Source: CAUTNA01 sp964371145
GTDB taxonomy: Bacteria > Pseudomonadota > Alphaproteobacteria > Rs-D84
Assembly: GCA_964371145.1 (NCBI GenBank)
Contig: CAYJKO010000011.1
Span: forward strand, 1 to 27,103
Length of the DNA stretch: 27,103 bases
Direction: 5' to 3'
Shown in pieces: positions 7,602-16,078 of this stretch. The position numbers and the translations under genes were made by a program. Each line of letters opens with the position of its first letter. The stretch's first letter is position 1. The notes below the pieces were generated by a model. The model saw only the letters and a list, made by a program, of their open reading frames with translations, did no database searches and had not been told where the DNA came from.

Positions 7602-8876
7602 TTATTTAAATATTCTTAATGCGTCATATCCCAACCCAAGGCCCACGCTGGAAAATTTATTGCCATCAGATATTTCAGCGCACGGGAAATATTTGCATAA
7701 ATGTTCGCGGACGTATGGGATTTCGGTCGAGCCACCTGTTAAAATTATTAAATCTATATCTTTTGTTTGCATGCCGGATTGATTCAAGCATTCTTTGATT
7801 GATTCTTCGATTGTTTGTACGTCTTTTGCAATAGATTTTTCAAAATCCAAACGCGTTGCATAAAAATTGGTCGGATTGGACAAGAAGTCTAATATTATGT
7901 TTGTTGTGTGTGATTCCGTTAATTTGATTTTTGTATTTTCCACAATAGATAAAACATGATGCCCGAATTCTTGCGAAATGACTTCGGATAATCGACCGTA
8001 TGTTTCGGGAGATAAAGAATTTTTTAAATGTTTTGTTATTTGGTCTATTGTTTTTCTGTTATATAAATTGTTTATATTTGACCATTCGGATAATTCGAAA
8101 TAATGCGCGCTGGGGACCGGTAAAACAATATCAGGCTTTCCAATAGGATGACATAATGTTCCCATTCCCAATTGCGGCATAAATGTTTTTAATGATAATT
8201 GTTTATCGAAATCATTTCCACCAATACGAACACCGGTATTTGCAAGAATGTCATCTGTACGGTCTGTTTTATCTTTATTTTTGCCACCGATTTTTATAAT
8301 GCTGAAATCGCTGGTACCGCCGCCGATGTCTATGACAAAAGCATTTTTTTCTGTCATTAAATTCCTTTCATGAGAAAAAGCCGCTGCAATCGGTTCAAAT
8401 TGGAAATGAATGTTTTTAAATCCGGCTTTCTTTGAAATTTCCAATAATTCGTTTTCAGCCCTCTCATCGCCCGCGTCATCATTGTCTCGGAATTTAACGG
8501 GGCGCCCCATAACCAGATTTTCAACGTTTTGGTCGGCGGATGTATCGATTTCGGATTTTATGTTGCGAAGAAAAGTTTCTATTATTTGGGCAAAAGACAC
8601 CATTTTTCCATTTATTAATGTGCCTGTTTTCATAGAGCTTGTCCCAAGAATTCTTTTCAAAGACCGCATAAAACGGCCAGGTTCAGAATTTATATATGAA
8701 TCAATTGCGTTTGTTCCGAATAATATATCGGGGGACGCGTCTTTGAAAAAGATAGTCGTTGGAATGATGTCCCGATTTTTTTCCAATATTACGGTTTTGA
8801 CGTTGTTTTTATCGTCTGTAATTGCGGCGACCGTGTTGGTTGTTCCGAAATCTACGCCGGCGGATATATTTTTCAT
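7602..8876 (-). CDS. Hsp70-family protein of the YegD type (ATPase domain only)
   Basis: A 424-residue actin/Hsp70-fold ATPase. Phosphate-1 motif DFGTTNT (9-15), phosphate-2 motif VIDIGGGTSDF (181-191) and the adenosine motif ILTGGSTEIP (about 378-387) are all present. The chain ends just after the nucleotide-binding domain, so it lacks the DnaK-type peptide-binding domain and lid. Length and layout match YegD-like proteins, whose cellular role is poorly known. An insertion with acidic and polar residues near 195-215 follows phosphate-2. It is transcribed divergently from the U32 gene, with 198 bases between them, and ends about 60 bases from the tRNA-Thr 5' end. Upstream AAGGG supports this ATG. 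Confidence 0.9.
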   Translation of the reverse strand: MKNISAGVDFGTTNTVAAITDDKNNVKTVILEKNRDIIPTTIFFKDASPDILFGTNAIDSYINSEPGRFMRSLKRILGTSSMKTGTLINGKMVSFAQIIETFLRNIKSEIDTSADQNVENLVMGRPVKFRDNDDAGDERAENELLEISKKAGFKNIHFQFEPIAAAFSHERNLMTEKNAFVIDIGGGTSDFSIIKIGGKNKDKTDRTDDILANTGVRIGGNDFDKQLSLKTFMPQLGMGTLCHPIGKPDIVLPVPSAHYFELSEWSNINNLYNRKTIDQITKHLKNSLSPETYGRLSEVISQEFGHHVLSIVENTKIKLTESHTTNIILDFLSNPTNFYATRLDFEKSIAKDVQTIEESIKECLNQSGMQTKDIDLIILTGGSTEIPYVREHLCKYFPCAEISDGNKFSSVGLGLGYDALRIFK

Positions 8877-9074
8877 ACACTTTTCCCTTGGTTGCTTATC
8901 ACAACGGAAAGCATTATATGTTTCTGTAAAAATGAGATTTTCGGCTTTCCGCCGCGGATTAAACTTTGGTTTGTTAGAAAATTATTATATTATTATTTTG
9001 TGGTAAAGTCAATATTTTTATAGATTTTTTTAAAAAGTCCGATAAAATAAAGAAAAATTACAAGGATTAAATTG

Positions 9075-10313
9075 ATGAAAAAATTACCAGAATTATTGGC
9101 ACCGGGTGGGACTTTGGATGCGATTAAAACGGCCGTTTTATATGGGGCGGATGCGATTTATGCGGGTTTGCCGGGATTTTCTATGCGAGCACGTGCAAAA
9201 ATCACGTTGGAAGAGATGAAGGAGGGGATAGATTTCGCGCACGAAAATGGAAAACGCGTTTATCTGGCTTTTAATTTATTTGCACACGACATAGATTTTA
9301 CAAATATGGATCGAGTCCGTGAAACAATTGATTATTTAAAACCAGACGCTTTGATTATTGCGGATGCGGGTGTTTTAATGTGGGTGCGTGAAAATTATCC
9401 AGATATGCCGATACATATTTCAACCCAAGCAAATATTTGTTCGTCTGCTGCTGCAAAATTTTGGCAATCTGCCGGCGCCGAATTATGTGTTTTAGCGCGC
9501 GAGGTTACATTTGATGGATTTAAAACTATTCGTGAAAAATGCCCAGATTTAAAATTAGAAATTTTTGTTCATGGCGCGATGTGTATGTCGTATTCTGGAC
9601 GTTGTTTGATGTCTAATTTCATAACGGGGCGTCCTGCGAACCGCGGGGCTTGTGCGCAATTGTGTCGTTGGAAATATGATGTTGTATTGCGCGAAAAAGA
9701 AACCGGTCTGGAAATGGGATTGGAAGAAGATGATCGCGGCGCATATATAATGAATTCGAAAGATTTGTGTTTGATGCCCGTATTGGGCAAAGTTTTGGAC
9801 GCTGGCGCGGATTCTTTGAAAATAGAAGGTCGCAACAGGTCAGAATATTATGTCGGCTCTGTGATACACGCATATCGCGCCGCAATGGATGATTATGCGA
9901 CAAATCCGTGTGAATTTAATCCGCAAAAATATATGGATATGTTAAATATATTGGAAACACGCGGATATACAACGGCATTTTTTGACGGGGTTTTAAATGC
10001 GGATGCGCATAATTTTGATACGACAAAATCAGAGTCCGCCCATTGCGCCGCCGGTGTAATCACAGATGTGACCGATACAGATGTTATTATGGAATTGCGT
10101 AATGAAATAAAGCAGGGGGATGAAATTACATTTATTCGTCCAAACGGTTTGGAAAATTTATCGGTTAAATTAGATAAAATTATAAATGCAAAAAACGATA
10201 CAGAATTACCAAAAATGTCAGCAGGGCAACATAACAGTTTGAAAATCCCCAAACAATGGCTGGACAATACGGACGGATTGCAACCTTTGGTATTGGCATA
10301 TAAATTAAAATAA
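9075..10313 (+). CDS. trhP: peptidase U32-family protein, TrhP/YegQ type (tRNA U34 hydroxylation)
   Basis: The 412-residue product carries the full U32 signature at about 162-180 (EIFVHGAMC followed by G-x-C-x-M-S). Four cysteines at 170, 177, 193 and 197 fit the conserved cluster-binding set of this family. The N terminus ELLAPGG and the TIM-barrel-like spacing also match. E. coli TrhP/YegQ takes part in prephenate-dependent 5-hydroxyuridine formation at tRNA position 34; similarity here indicates the same subfamily rather than a protease. I place the start at ATG 9075, with AAGGA 8 bases upstream, instead of the TTG at 9072. The C-terminal domain (about 330-412) is a small beta barrel as usual. 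It converges with the gene ending at 10338, and both stops lie within one terminator hairpin. Confidence 0.9.
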   Translation: MKKLPELLAPGGTLDAIKTAVLYGADAIYAGLPGFSMRARAKITLEEMKEGIDFAHENGKRVYLAFNLFAHDIDFTNMDRVRETIDYLKPDALIIADAGVLMWVRENYPDMPIHISTQANICSSAAAKFWQSAGAELCVLAREVTFDGFKTIREKCPDLKLEIFVHGAMCMSYSGRCLMSNFITGRPANRGACAQLCRWKYDVVLREKETGLEMGLEEDDRGAYIMNSKDLCLMPVLGKVLDAGADSLKIEGRNRSEYYVGSVIHAYRAAMDDYATNPCEFNPQKYMDMLNILETRGYTTAFFDGVLNADAHNFDTTKSESAHCAAGVITDVTDTDVIMELRNEIKQGDEITFIRPNGLENLSVKLDKIINAKNDTELPKMSAGQHNSLKIPKQWLDNTDGLQPLVLAYKLK

Positions 10314-10339
10314 AAAAACGCCCAGTCGGGCGTTTTTTT
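10312..10339. terminator. bidirectional terminator shared by convergent genes
   Basis: AAAAAAACGCCC (10312-10323), loop AGTC, GGGCGTTTTTTT (10328-10339): a perfect 12-bp stem. The trhP stop TAA (10311-10313) and the stop of the facing gene (10338-10340) both lie in the arms, so one hairpin fills the whole convergent gap. Confidence 0.92.
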
Positions 10340-11864
10340 ATTCCACCGGCATGGCCGGTATTAATATAGTTTCATTATATGAACCCAACGGTCTTTTGCC
10401 GGTTGCACAATAAAATTTTTGCAATGAATCTTTATATGCGCGGGTTGCGGAATTAAAACGGTCTGCGATTTCGTCGACGGCTCCTTGGTATGCGGTAAAT
10501 CCACCCAATGCGCCACCGGCTGTGCCACCAATAGCGGTGCTTTGAATTCGGGCTTTGTTTGATAAATCAATTATTTTCCCATCATCTGCGTCCAATGTTA
10601 ATGGGAAAAAATTATCCAAAGCATTTTGTATGGACGCGCCAGCGTCCCCATCATATTCACGAGCGTATATTGTTGCGGATTTATTTTTTTCTTTCCATTC
10701 GGACCAATCGTCCATTTTCTTTCCAAATGCGCTGTCTTCGAAATTTGCAATCATAGCAGGGGATGCAGATGTTGGTATTGCCGCAGATTTTAATTTAACA
10801 AATGTACCAAACCCATCGGGGTTAATTTCGCCATTTGAAAAAGAATATTTGTCTGTCGATTTGATTTGATCCAATGCGGCTTTATAATCGTTGGATTTCA
10901 TGGTGTCGATATATTTACCATCCGAAATTTCCATTTTTACCAAAGCGGTTGGGCTGCAGTTTTTAAAAGGTGCCTCCGCGCCATCGCAAACGATTGCCTG
11001 ATGTTCTTTTGTGTCATAAAAAGCGGTTTGTGTGTTGGCCAATATTTTTGATTCTTGGATTACACCCCATAAACACTTTGTTTCTGAATTGTCTGGCAAA
11101 GTACATTTTTCAATGCGCAAAACGGAATCTCCGGTTGCGGCCATATTGCCGACAATTGCGCCGGCGGCGGCATTAACACCGGTCGATAAAATTACATCGC
11201 CCGCAACTTTTCCACCATAAACATTGCCCGTCATAATGGCGGCGCCCGCCAATCCGGACAATACGGTCGAATTTATCTTTTCTTTGTTTGTGCCGAAAAT
11301 AGCATCATTGTTAACATCAGATTTTCCGGCCGCATTTCCGCCGATGGCTGCAATAATTGTGCCGGCTGCGATTTTTAAACCTGCGTTCTTTTTTTGTTCT
11401 TCGTTCATTAAATTAATAACGTCTTCTTCGGTCGGAGCCTCATCCGCAGGGAACACGACGCTGCCCGCATCCATGGTATAAGAGCTTTCCGGGAAATCGG
11501 ATATATTGCAATTAATGGAATCGCCGGCTGATAAATTACCAGATGCCAATAAAACGTCTGTTGTACCCTTTATCATACGTAATTCAACGCGCGCAACGCA
11601 TGTAGATTTATTGCGGTTGCGAATACCCAAATCTGCGTTTTCCCACGCAAATTCACCGTTTGGATAAATTTCAGAGCATCTTTGTAATGCCACCATTTCT
11701 TCGGGTGTTGCGGTCGTTTCTGCGACGGTTGCACCGCTTGTTGTTATCGGTGCCGCGTAATTATTATAATTTTTTGATGCGTTGCTGACACGCAGAGCGC
11801 CGCTTGCCGGTAAAACCAAGCCCAGGATATATGGTAAAGAAAATATAACAGCATATTTATTCAT
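10338..11864 (-). CDS. secreted glycine/alanine-rich protein, unknown
   Basis: I do not recognise the family. The 508-residue product has a signal peptide (hydrophobic residues 5-20, likely cleavage after ASGA at about 23). It has scattered cysteines that could form disulfides and three Gly/Ala-rich hydrophobic stretches with small-residue spacing like glycine zippers: about 165-180 (GLKIAAGTIIAAIGG), 205-250 (GLAGAAIMTG and AAAGAIVG) and 450-470 (IGGTAGGALGG). Such segments often pack in membranes or oligomers. It is the second gene of an operon: its start is 23 bases after the stop of an outer-membrane barrel gene, so a role at the cell envelope with that barrel is likely. A weak GGAT precedes the ATG. 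Its stop lies in the bidirectional terminator shared with trhP. Confidence 0.8.
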   Translation of the reverse strand: MNKYAVIFSLPYILGLVLPASGALRVSNASKNYNNYAAPITTSGATVAETTATPEEMVALQRCSEIYPNGEFAWENADLGIRNRNKSTCVARVELRMIKGTTDVLLASGNLSAGDSINCNISDFPESSYTMDAGSVVFPADEAPTEEDVINLMNEEQKKNAGLKIAAGTIIAAIGGNAAGKSDVNNDAIFGTNKEKINSTVLSGLAGAAIMTGNVYGGKVAGDVILSTGVNAAAGAIVGNMAATGDSVLRIEKCTLPDNSETKCLWGVIQESKILANTQTAFYDTKEHQAIVCDGAEAPFKNCSPTALVKMEISDGKYIDTMKSNDYKAALDQIKSTDKYSFSNGEINPDGFGTFVKLKSAAIPTSASPAMIANFEDSAFGKKMDDWSEWKEKNKSATIYAREYDGDAGASIQNALDNFFPLTLDADDGKIIDLSNKARIQSTAIGGTAGGALGGFTAYQGAVDEIADRFNSATRAYKDSLQKFYCATGKRPLGSYNETILIPAMPVE

Positions 11865-11887
11865 TTTTTATCCAATGTTAAATATTA

Positions 11888-12913
11888 TTAGAATTGCAAT
11901 CTCATTTTGGCACCGATGTCAACTGTGCCCAATGATCCGCTTTCGTACCAATTTGTATAATGGAAAACGGAGTCATAAGGTGCAACGTATTCACCGCCTG
12001 CGCCGTCCGCCAACCATTCTGTTTGAGATACAACAATACTGCCCGATGTTTTAACATCGCCCAAACCACTGTAACGTACAAAGAAATCCAATTTAATTCC
12101 GCCTTCTAATTCGGTTGTAACACCGCCTTCTAACATATATGCGATGCCTTCGGATGTGCCACCGTTATGATATGCATAAACGTCGGATATTCCGGTTAAT
12201 GTTCCGGCTGCAACGTATGCGGGATCGGCTTCGGAATAAAATGTTGGGTCATATACAACGTAATCGGCAATAGTATTCAAAGATAATCCAACACCCGCTC
12301 CGATATATGGACGCAGTCCCCCCATCATAAATCCGGTGTATGAATCAATATAATAATATAAATTAATCATGGTTGCGTTCGATGTAATTGCGCCGCCTGT
12401 GACCTCGGTCGGGACGAATCCACCCGCGCCATCGGATGTTTCAACAGATGATGGGTATTCAATACCGCCATATCTGTTATAAGAAAAATCCAGACGGACA
12501 TCATTGTTAATCGCCGCGCCAATTGAAACCTGTAATGGAATAACAGAATCTGTTTGATATGTTGCCGGATTAAAAGCCCCCGGCGCAACAAAAGCCGCAT
12601 TTTCATTTTTATAATCAGCAGATATTTCACCCATAACGGATGCAGAATACGCCAAACCCAAACCAAAATATAATCCAGAATCCAACAATCTGTCATAATC
12701 GGACGGTTGATAATATTGACGTCCCGCATTTGATGCGTTTGTTCCAACTTTTGGTAATGAACCCGTTACGCGATTTGCGGATGCCGCAACAGATGGGTAC
12801 ATCATTTGTTGTTGAGTGTTGTATTGATTGTATACGGGGTACGCGGCGGTTGCTGCAATTGGAGCCGTTATTATAAGCGCCGTCAAAGCCGTAAAAAAAC
12901 TGTTCTTTTTCAT
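11888..12913 (-). CDS. outer-membrane beta-barrel protein
   Basis: A 341-residue exported protein with a signal peptide (MKKNSFFT, then a hydrophobic core, cleavage near ATA-AYP at about 23). The mature part shows a low-complexity, Asn/Gln-rich start (about 24-65) and then alternating strands ending in GAKMRLQF, with the terminal Phe that the BAM complex recognises. Segments such as LRPYIGAGVGLSLN and IKLDFFVRYSGLGD resemble small OmpA-like or surface-antigen barrels; I cannot name a finer family. I chose the second ATG (12911-12913) because GGAAAG lies 5 bases upstream, whereas the in-frame ATG at 12923-12925 has none. It is the first gene of the operon with the glycine-rich secreted protein. 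Confidence 0.85.
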   Translation of the reverse strand: MKKNSFFTALTALIITAPIAATAAYPVYNQYNTQQQMMYPSVAASANRVTGSLPKVGTNASNAGRQYYQPSDYDRLLDSGLYFGLGLAYSASVMGEISADYKNENAAFVAPGAFNPATYQTDSVIPLQVSIGAAINNDVRLDFSYNRYGGIEYPSSVETSDGAGGFVPTEVTGGAITSNATMINLYYYIDSYTGFMMGGLRPYIGAGVGLSLNTIADYVVYDPTFYSEADPAYVAAGTLTGISDVYAYHNGGTSEGIAYMLEGGVTTELEGGIKLDFFVRYSGLGDVKTSGSIVVSQTEWLADGAGGEYVAPYDSVFHYTNWYESGSLGTVDIGAKMRLQF

Positions 12914-12987
12914 AATTCTTTCCATTTTTTATACTTCATTATATCACAAATTACGGATAAAAAAAAGCCGAAAAAGATGAAAGAAAG

Positions 12988-13018
12988 AAAAAGACCAGAA
13001 ATAAATCCTGGTCTTTTT
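12988..13018 (-). terminator. terminator after the gapped outer-membrane gene
   Basis: An 11-bp perfect stem (AAAAAGACCAG 12988-12998 / CTGGTCTTTTT 13008-13018, 9-base loop), with TTTCTTTC beyond it on the minus strand. It lies 60 bases past the stop of the gene at 13079. Confidence 0.88.
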
Positions 13019-13078
13019 CAGTGTGTCCAATATAAGTTTTATTTAACTTTTATTTATATTTTTTTTTGATTTTGTATC

Positions 13079-13891
13079 TTAGAAAGAAACATTAAATCTT
13101 GCACCGATTTCGGCTTTGATATCTGTTCCGTTCTGAGCCATAGCTTCGGCTGAATCAAATGTGTAGTCTGCATAAACAGAAACTTGCATTGTGTCAGACA
13201 AAGTACGTGTACCAGATACAGTNNNNNNNNNNNNNNNNNNNNNNNNNNNNNNNNNNNNNNNNNNNNNNNNNNNNNNNNNNNNNNNNNNNNNNNNNNNNNN
13301 NNNNNNNNNNNNNNNNNNNNNNATATTAATTTCATTGTTGTCGTTGCCGAATGTATGTAATACTTCTGCGAACAATGCAGCTGTTAATTTATCCCATGTT
13401 TTACCAACTTTTGACCCAACATAGAAACCCCAACGACCGTTGGAATAATTGTCATAGTTAAATCCTGTTGGTGTATATGCGCCTTCCATTGCGGATACGC
13501 CGCCCAAATGAGCGTCAGCATATACGTCCCATACCAATGCGGATGGATCTTGCATTACACGGTAATTTAAACCAATGCGGCCAACGTGCATACCTTTGCG
13601 GTCGATGTCGCCGTCATGAGTGTAACCGAATGTACCATTTACGGACAAACGATCTGTAATTCCGTATCCAATTTCTTCTTGCACGCGATAAATTGGAAAT
13701 TCAATTGCTCCGTTATGACCTTTGGCAATGTGAGCCTGAGAATCGTCAGCCTCTTTAATCATCAAACCAACAGATGTTTTAGAATATAATTCACCTGTTT
13801 GTGGAATATATAACGGATTTTCCATGTTTGCTGCAAATGCTGGTGCAACCAAAACGGATGCGGCAATTGCGGCTTTCATTGTTTTTTTCAT
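13079..13891 (-). CDS. outer-membrane beta-barrel protein, interrupted by an assembly gap
   Basis: The product has a clear signal peptide (MKKTMKAAIAASVLVAPAFA, cleaved before ANMENP). Amphipathic strands such as YGITDRLSVNGTFGY and LVWDVYADAHLGG follow, and the terminal residues IGARFNVSF end in Phe as in outer-membrane barrels. 100 N at 13223-13322 remove part of the C-terminal half; both sides share one frame at the drawn gap length, but the true gap size is unknown, so the 270-residue length is provisional. AAGGAG 8 bases before the ATG is a strong ribosome-binding site. The gene has its own terminator downstream and a repeat-rich leader upstream, consistent with a well-expressed, regulated porin-like protein. 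Finer family unknown. Confidence 0.82.
   Translation of the reverse strand: MKKTMKAAIAASVLVAPAFAANMENPLYIPQTGELYSKTSVGLMIKEADDSQAHIAKGHNGAIEFPIYRVQEEIGYGITDRLSVNGTFGYTHDGDIDRKGMHVGRIGLNYRVMQDPSALVWDVYADAHLGGVSAMEGAYTPTGFNYDNYSNGRWGFYVGSKVGKTWDKLTAALFAEVLHTFGNDNNEINXXXXXXXXXXXXXXXXXXXXXXXXXXXXXXXXXXTVSGTRTLSDTMQVSVYADYTFDSAEAMAQNGTDIKAEIGARFNVSF
13223..13322. other. assembly gap (100 N)
   Basis: Exactly 100 undetermined bases, a common placeholder length for scaffold gaps. The real distance and content are unknown; the flanks both belong to the outer-membrane gene. Confidence 0.95.
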
Positions 13892-13919
13892 CTTTTAAAC
13901 TCCTTTGTTGTTTCAGATG

Positions 13920-13988
13920 ATACCAACCCCCATTATTGGCAAGATTGGTTGAATAATTTCGGTATCACCCATTGTTGGCAATAATACC
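13920..13988 (-). promoter_or_regulatory. repeat cluster upstream of the outer-membrane gene (operator or leader structure)
   Basis: Two 14-base copies of CCCATT[A/G]TTGGCAA (13929-13942 and 13968-13981) lie 39 bases apart. They are interleaved with ATACC/GGTAT inverted repeats (ATACC 13920-13924, GGTAT 13961-13965, ATACC 13984-13988). A further inverted TGCCAAT sits at 14016-14022. Located 30-130 bases before the ATG at 13891, they could be repressor sites or paired segments of the 5' leader. Confidence 0.45.
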
Positions 13989-14081
13989 CATGCGAAATCA
14001 TTCTGTTCTGAATCGTGCCAATAAAAAAAGCAAATGTCAAAGGATTTTTTTCCAACTTGACAACGTCAAAATATGTAAACA

Positions 14082-14107
14082 AAAAATCGCCCATTTGGGC
14101 GATTTTT
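14082..14107 (-). terminator. terminator of the glycyl-tRNA synthetase gene
   Basis: AAAAATCGCCC (14082-14092), loop ATTT, GGGCGATTTTT (14097-14107). The minus-strand arm starts within the TAA stop of the gene ending at 14106. Confidence 0.9.
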
Positions 14108-15467
14108 ATGAATTTAAAATGTCAAATAAATGAGATTTAATCTCATCGATTTTTATTCTGGTTTGCGTCATAGTATCGCGATTTCGCACAGTTACCATTT
14201 TATCATCCAAAGATTCATGATCAACCGTTATGCAAATCGGTGTTCCGATTTCATCATGACGACGGTAATTTTTTCCAATATTTCCAGAATTTTCAAATTC
14301 TATGCGACCCAATCCCAATCTTTTTAAATCAGACGCGATATTTGTCGCCAATTCTACCAATTCAGGATTGTTGCGCGCCAATGGCATAACAGCCGCCTTT
14401 ACCGGTGCTAATTTCGGTTTTAACTTTAATACAACGCGAGACTTTCCGTCGCCCAAATCTTCGTCCGTATATGCGTTCAACATAACCGCCAACATACATC
14501 TGTTGACACCCATTGCTGTTTCAATTACATACGGGATAAAATTTTCACCCGATTGCGGATTTGAATAAGATAATTTAGTCGTAGAATCTTTGTTTTCCAT
14601 AACGTCCGCATTGATTTTAAATTCGCCTTGTGCTTTTGAATGGGAACCCAAATCAAAATCTTGGCGATTGTGGATTCCTTCGACTTCGTCAAATCCGTCT
14701 GGGAATTCATATTCAATGTCTATTGCAGCCTTGGCGTAATGAGCCAATTTATCATGCGGGGCAAAACGTAATTTGTCGGACGGGATGCCCAAATCATTTA
14801 CCCACCAATCCATACGATTTTGGCGCCACATATCAAAATATTTTTCGTCGTCCGCCGGATTTACAAAAAATTGTAATTCGGCTTGTTCAAATTCTCGCAT
14901 ACGGAAAACAAATCCACGCGGGGAAATTTCATTACGAAAAGCCTTTCCAATTTGAACGATACCAAATGGTAATTTATGAGATTTTGCATCCAAAACATTT
15001 TTGAAATTGGTATATGTAGTTGTCGCAGTTTCGGGACGCAAATATGCATTTATTTCGCCATTTGCGGTCGCACCAACGGATAATCCCATCATCAATTGAT
15101 AATTTTGTGGCTCTGCCAAATCTGAACTTTTGCAATTATCGCATTTTGTTTGGTCTATCATTTTATCTTGGCGCATTTTTGTGCCACATTTTTTGCATTC
15201 TACCAATGGGTCTGAAAATCCACCTTCGTGACCTGAATATTTCCACAGCAAACGGTTGGTTATTAAAGACGCGTCCAAACCTTCGATATCGTCGCGTTGA
15301 TAAACCATAGAATTCCACCACGCGTCACGAATGTTTTTCATCAATTCAACGCCATATGGGCCGTAATCATATGTTCCGCCCATACCACCATAGATTTCAG
15401 ACCCGCTGAAAATAAATCCACGTCTTTTACACAATGCGATAATGTCGTTCATATTTTTTGCTGGCAT
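14106..15467 (-). CDS. glyQS: glycyl-tRNA synthetase, single-chain dimeric type
   Basis: A 453-residue class II aminoacyl-tRNA synthetase that charges tRNA-Gly. The N-terminal region RRGFIFSGSEIYGG (15-28) and DYGPYG (34-39) is typical of the alpha2 enzyme. A zinc site is visible as C91-x-x-C94...C109-x-x-C112. Motif 2 contains FRNEISPRG (177-185), YLRPETA (142-148) lies just before it, and motif 3 lies near 315-330 (ETAMGVNR). The C-terminal anticodon-binding domain spans about 355-453. Many Alphaproteobacteria use the alpha2-beta2 GlyQ/GlyS enzyme instead, so this form is worth noting taxonomically. It is flanked by terminators on both sides and so is probably monocistronic. AAGGA about 8 bases before the ATG supports the start. 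Confidence 0.96.
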   Translation of the reverse strand: MPAKNMNDIIALCKRRGFIFSGSEIYGGMGGTYDYGPYGVELMKNIRDAWWNSMVYQRDDIEGLDASLITNRLLWKYSGHEGGFSDPLVECKKCGTKMRQDKMIDQTKCDNCKSSDLAEPQNYQLMMGLSVGATANGEINAYLRPETATTTYTNFKNVLDAKSHKLPFGIVQIGKAFRNEISPRGFVFRMREFEQAELQFFVNPADDEKYFDMWRQNRMDWWVNDLGIPSDKLRFAPHDKLAHYAKAAIDIEYEFPDGFDEVEGIHNRQDFDLGSHSKAQGEFKINADVMENKDSTTKLSYSNPQSGENFIPYVIETAMGVNRCMLAVMLNAYTDEDLGDGKSRVVLKLKPKLAPVKAAVMPLARNNPELVELATNIASDLKRLGLGRIEFENSGNIGKNYRRHDEIGTPICITVDHESLDDKMVTVRNRDTMTQTRIKIDEIKSHLFDILNS

Positions 15468-15533
15468 AATATATATTCCTTTTTATTTTATAACTATTTA
15501 AATTTAAAAGAAAATCTGTAAAAAATCAATATA

Positions 15534-15558
15534 AAAAAACGGGACAAACCCGTTTTTT
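15534..15558 (-). terminator. terminator of the 15557 gene
   Basis: AAAAAACGGG (15534-15543), loop ACAAA, CCCGTTTTTT (15549-15558). The minus-strand arm begins in the TAA stop codon. Confidence 0.88.
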
Positions 15559-15775
15559 ATTTATTTTTGTAACGTTTGACGTTGTTAAACATTTTCGCCA
15601 TATCTATCTTTGATTGTTTTTTTTCAATCGCCAGACTCTTTGCAAGATCTTCCATATCACGCTTGAATTTTATTTTTTCGTCATCGATTTGTTGCAAAGC
15701 GTTCTGCATAATTTCTTCATCTGAAAAGGCTTCGATAATTTTCATTAAAGCATTTTTGAAATTTTTTTCAGTCAT
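15557..15775 (-). CDS. small helical protein, unknown
   Basis: A 72-residue, highly charged protein predicted to be almost entirely helical, with a likely coiled coil through residues 25-60 (rich in Lys, Glu, Asp and Ile/Leu heptads). There is no signal peptide or membrane segment, so it is presumably cytosolic. AAGGA-like bases precede the ATG and the stop lies in a strong terminator, which supports it as a true gene. It is separated by a terminator from the next small genes upstream. No family recognised. Confidence 0.6.
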   Translation of the reverse strand: MTEKNFKNALMKIIEAFSDEEIMQNALQQIDDEKIKFKRDMEDLAKSLAIEKKQSKIDMAKMFNNVKRYKNK

Positions 15776-15857
15776 AAAATATGTTCCTTTTTATGTGCTT
15801 TTGTAATAGTTTGTTTTTCATATCAAGCATAATAAGTCAAATGTTTAAAGTGTCAAG

Positions 15858-15889
15858 AAAAAACAACGGGATTAAACCCGTTGTTTTTT
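15858..15889 (-). terminator. terminator with a stop codon in its loop
   Basis: AAAAAACAACGGG (15858-15870), loop ATTAAA, CCCGTTGTTTTTT (15877-15889): a perfect 13-bp stem. The stop codon of the 15872 gene lies in the loop, so the last codons of that gene form the 5' arm. Confidence 0.88.
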
Positions 15890-16075
15890 TGATAACAAGA
15901 TTTTTTTTTGTAATTCCATCAAATCATATTGCGCGCTTGACAATATTTCTTTTTCGCGCATCAAAAGCCATATTTCCATTTCTGAATATTCGGTTGACGG
16001 TTGCATTTCTAATAATTCAATTCTGGAATTTATATGTTTTATATGTTGGGTTATGTTTTGAATCCATAAATACAT
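15872..16075 (-). CDS. small helical protein, unknown
   Basis: A 67-residue, probably helical protein (many Glu, Gln, Leu and Ile, one Pro near 26) with no recognised family. Its start is 3 bases after the stop of the gene at 16079, so the pair forms a small operon. The final residues (LLSKKQRV) are encoded by the 5' arm of a terminator hairpin, an unusually tight arrangement. The Shine-Dalgarno site is weak, so translation may depend on coupling to the upstream gene. Confidence 0.55.
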   Translation of the reverse strand: MYLWIQNITQHIKHINSRIELLEMQPSTEYSEMEIWLLMREKEILSSAQYDLMELQKKILLSKKQRV

Positions 16076-16078
16076 ATG

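Noticed and set aside
13079..13891. The interrupted outer-membrane gene as a pseudogene
   Set aside because: The break is 100 undetermined bases from assembly, both sides are in frame at that length, and the signal peptide and C-terminal Phe are intact.
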